DNA of 6,719 nucleotides from Lachnospiraceae bacterium (GTDB taxonomy: Bacteria > Bacillota > Clostridia > Lachnospirales > Lachnospiraceae): contig JAILNW010000446.1 in the NCBI GenBank assembly GCA_024691145.1, positions 1 to 6,719 of the forward strand, given 5' to 3'. The notes under the pieces are model-generated. The model searched no databases, had not been told where the DNA came from, and saw only the letters and a program-made list of their open reading frames with translations. Each line of letters opens with the position of its first letter. Within the stretch, counting starts at the first letter, position 1. The translations under genes and the position numbers were made by a program. This document shows, piece after piece, positions 5,264-6,719 of the stretch.

Positions 5264-6514
5264 TTATTTGTAAAACTCATGGCAGCCATGCTTAAATAAC
5301 CATGTAAGTTCATTATCGAACCATCTTATATTACTCTTGCTGGCTCCCTTTCTGTCAACAAAATACAATGCACCCTCAGAATAGTCCTCGCCTTCAAGTG
5401 CTCTGTTAGCAGCTTCTTTGCTTGAAGATGTTACGCTTACTTTCCAAAGTCTTCCGTCAGATACAGGAGAAAACTGTCTTTTTTGATATACAACGTCCTC
5501 TATGTTATCTGGGAATTCACCACTGTCTACTCTGTTAAGTATTACATTAGCAACCAGAATTCTTCCCTTAATATCCTGGTCACCAGCCTCCGCCTCAACA
5601 ATTCTTGCAAGTAAAGCAACTTCATCACTGGATGCATCATACCTGTAATCTATTGTTGTCGTTTCTTCTTCATCGACACTTTCTTCATTGTCCGCAGTCT
5701 CTTCTGGCTGTTCTTCATTACTTGAAAGAGCTTCCGCTGTCTCCTGTTCTGTGTCTTCTTCTGTCTGTTGCTCTTCTATCTGTTCCTCAGGGGTAGTTTC
5801 TTCTTCTTGTGCCAAAGCTATATCAGATTCTCCCTCAACAACTGCTACCTGAACTGCTTCATCAATAACACCCTCTTCTGCTGCCTTATCATCTGCAGAA
5901 GAAAGATAAGCCGAATCAATAGCAATATCTGATAATACTTCGTAATCTCCCTGTACAACATCTTCATAATAACCATCCGTTTCCTTATTCTGAAGAATGT
6001 GTGCAATTCTTTCATCAACGACTAAATTTTTCTCTAAAATAATATTTCTAACATCGCAGGATCTTGATTCCCCATGGGCACTGGCATCATTTCCTGCTGC
6101 TAATGCCATCCCATGACTAACGTTAGTAAGCATAAATACAACCACAAATGAAGAAACCATTTCCATAGTTGCTATTGTTGATTTTTTGTACTTATACATC
6201 ACAACTCGGCTAGCCTTATTAATAAAATGTGTTATTCCCATCCTACATTTTACTACAACTTTAAAATCCATAATTACAGCAAGTAATCTCTTGTTAGTCT
6301 TTGCAAAATCAATCTGGATAAAAGATTTGTTATTAAAAAATCTTCTCCTGTGATTTACAAGTAAATCATATGCCTTACTCTTAATAAACATTATGGCAGA
6401 CTGGGTAATTTCTTTTATTCTGCCAAGGGCAATCTTAATGTATCTTAGGATCTCATTGTTGCTCTTTTTCTTAAATTTGTAAAGTCGTTGAAGAAATGTT
6501 TTAAAATAATTCAT
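5264..6514 (-). CDS. SleB/CwlJ-type cell wall hydrolase (Hydrolase_2 domain) with long basic N-terminal extension
   Basis: A 416-residue protein in four parts. Residues 1-115 are basic and amphipathic, with no recognised domain. A hydrophobic segment at about 116-140 (core VSSFVVVFMLT, ending ALAAG) is a signal peptide or signal anchor with a possible A-L-A cleavage site. Residues 141-292 form a linker that becomes extremely acidic (runs of E, T, Q) from about 230. Residues 297-416 are a Hydrolase_2 domain: LLARIVEAEAG (301-311, likely catalytic Glu309), ANVILNRV (322-329), FPDNIEDVVYQKRQFSPV (334-351), ALYFVDRK (382-389) and the C-terminal HGCHEFYK. SleB-type enzymes cut peptidoglycan, classically as lytic transglycosylases in spore germination; homologues also occur outside that role, and no spore gene is nearby. 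The start has AGAGGA 6 nt upstream. A later ATG (6199, residue 106) would give a normal signal peptide but has a poor ribosome binding site. It has its own promoter. Confidence 0.9.
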   Translation of the reverse strand: MNYFKTFLQRLYKFKKKSNNEILRYIKIALGRIKEITQSAIMFIKSKAYDLLVNHRRRFFNNKSFIQIDFAKTNKRLLAVIMDFKVVVKCRMGITHFINKASRVVMYKYKKSTIATMEMVSSFVVVFMLTNVSHGMALAAGNDASAHGESRSCDVRNIILEKNLVVDERIAHILQNKETDGYYEDVVQGDYEVLSDIAIDSAYLSSADDKAAEEGVIDEAVQVAVVEGESDIALAQEEETTPEEQIEEQQTEEDTEQETAEALSSNEEQPEETADNEESVDEEETTTIDYRYDASSDEVALLARIVEAEAGDQDIKGRILVANVILNRVDSGEFPDNIEDVVYQKRQFSPVSDGRLWKVSVTSSSKEAANRALEGEDYSEGALYFVDRKGASKSNIRWFDNELTWLFKHGCHEFYK

Positions 6515-6520
6515 ATCATT

Positions 6521-6526
6521 TCCTCT
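6521..6526 (-). promoter_or_regulatory. Ribosome binding site deciding the hydrolase start
   Basis: AGAGGA lies 6 nt before ATG 6514. The rival ATG at 6199 has only AAGG 14 nt upstream, so the long form with the basic extension is favoured. Confidence 0.7.
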
Positions 6527-6543
6527 TTTCTTTTTACAATGAA

Positions 6544-6572
6544 TTGGAAATTAATGTAATGAAAATTTCCAA
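6544..6572. repeat. Perfect inverted repeat in the hydrolase mRNA leader
   Basis: TTGGAAATT (6544-6552) and AATTTCCAA (6564-6572), 9-bp arms separated by 11 bp. It begins about 3 nt after the predicted transcription start and ends 17 nt before the ribosome binding site. It may be a 5' stem-loop stabilising the message or an operator for a dimeric repressor, since the arm centres are two helical turns apart. No T-run follows, so it is not a terminator. Confidence 0.65.
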
Positions 6573-6581
6573 CATAATAGC

Positions 6582-6609
6582 ATTATAACATTAGACCTTT
6601 GATAGTCAA
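6582..6609 (-). promoter_or_regulatory. Sigma-A promoter of the cell wall hydrolase gene
   Basis: TTGACT (6609-6604, five of six), a 16-nt spacer ending in TGT, and a perfect TATAAT (6587-6582) with extended -10. Start near 6575 gives a leader of about 60 nt holding the 9-bp inverted repeat. The form suits vegetative sigma-A rather than a sporulation sigma factor, which argues against a strictly spore-specific role. Confidence 0.82.
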
Positions 6610-6719
6610 TAAGTGGTTTGAAATTTCGGTGGTTATTACAAAATTGTAATTTCTTTTTTTTTTATTTTTGTTACTTTCATATATTTTTGTAAATTATATA
6701 AAGACAATTTTGTTACTTT
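6610..6719. promoter_or_regulatory. AT-rich upstream region with short repeats
   Basis: No gene is seen here. It holds the palindrome ATTACAA-AA-TTGTAAT (6635-6650), a related ACAATTTTGT core at 6704-6713, two exact copies of AAAGTAACAAAA on the minus strand (6677-6666 and 6719-6708, 42 bp apart), a GTGGTT direct repeat (6613-6618, 6629-6634) and a long A-tract (minus strand, about 6653-6669). They lie 35-145 bp upstream of the predicted hydrolase transcript start and may be regulator sites or bent DNA; short AT-rich repeats also arise by chance. Confidence 0.35.

Noticed and set aside
5605..5796. Plus-strand Leu/His-rich frame inside the hydrolase gene
   Set aside because: It mirrors the Glu/Thr/Gln-rich linker of the hydrolase; acidic GAA/GAG codons read as TTC/CTC on the other strand.
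6635..6665. Plus-strand terminator: ATTACAA-AA-TTGTAAT followed by a long T-run
   Set aside because: The stem has almost no G-C pairs and an impossible 2-nt loop, and no plus-strand gene precedes it. An operator or bent A-tract DNA is more plausible.

Overview
The window is AT-rich and every convincing gene lies on the minus strand, so transcription runs from right to left. Codon choice, strong AAGGAG-type ribosome binding sites, consensus sigma-A promoters (often with a TGn extended -10), a long type threonine synthase, a SleB-type cell wall hydrolase and a CpsC/CpsD-like gene pair point to a low-GC Firmicute. The gut Lachnospiraceae are the best guess; this is inference from style, not a database match.

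Layout in the direction of transcription: (1) 6719-6515, an upstream region with short repeats, a strong promoter and a perfect inverted repeat in the mRNA leader. (2) 6514-5264, a membrane-targeted cell wall hydrolase with an unusual 105-residue basic N-terminal extension. (3) 5257-5229, an extended -10 promoter, then thrC (5192-3705), closed by a clear intrinsic terminator. (4) A promoter apparently overlapping that terminator, then a Wzz/CpsC-like membrane protein and a CpsD-like tyrosine kinase homologue, coupled by an ATGA overlap. (5) A fully consensus promoter (TTGACA-17-TATAAT) with a 17-bp palindrome downstream, then a divergent GT2 glycosyltransferase (2156-1113) and an M50 intramembrane metalloprotease (1073 to beyond the left edge).

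The hydrolase and thrC are ordinary core genes, although the hydrolase has an odd N-terminus. Genes 4 and 5 are the unusual part. The kinase homologue has lost the first Asp of Walker A', most of the Walker B context, the oligomerisation motif and the C-terminal tyrosine cluster. Its membrane partner lacks the proline-rich segment usual before the second membrane helix. They stand beside an atypical glycosyltransferase and a site-2-protease-like enzyme whose first ~160 residues are Asn/Tyr/Gly/Gln-rich and prion-like. No capsule polymerase, flippase, initiating transferase or PHP phosphatase is visible. The four genes could be a small surface-polysaccharide or envelope-signalling locus in which the kinase acts as a nucleotide-binding switch and the protease processes a membrane substrate. 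That functional link is inference from adjacency, and the two halves have separate promoters.
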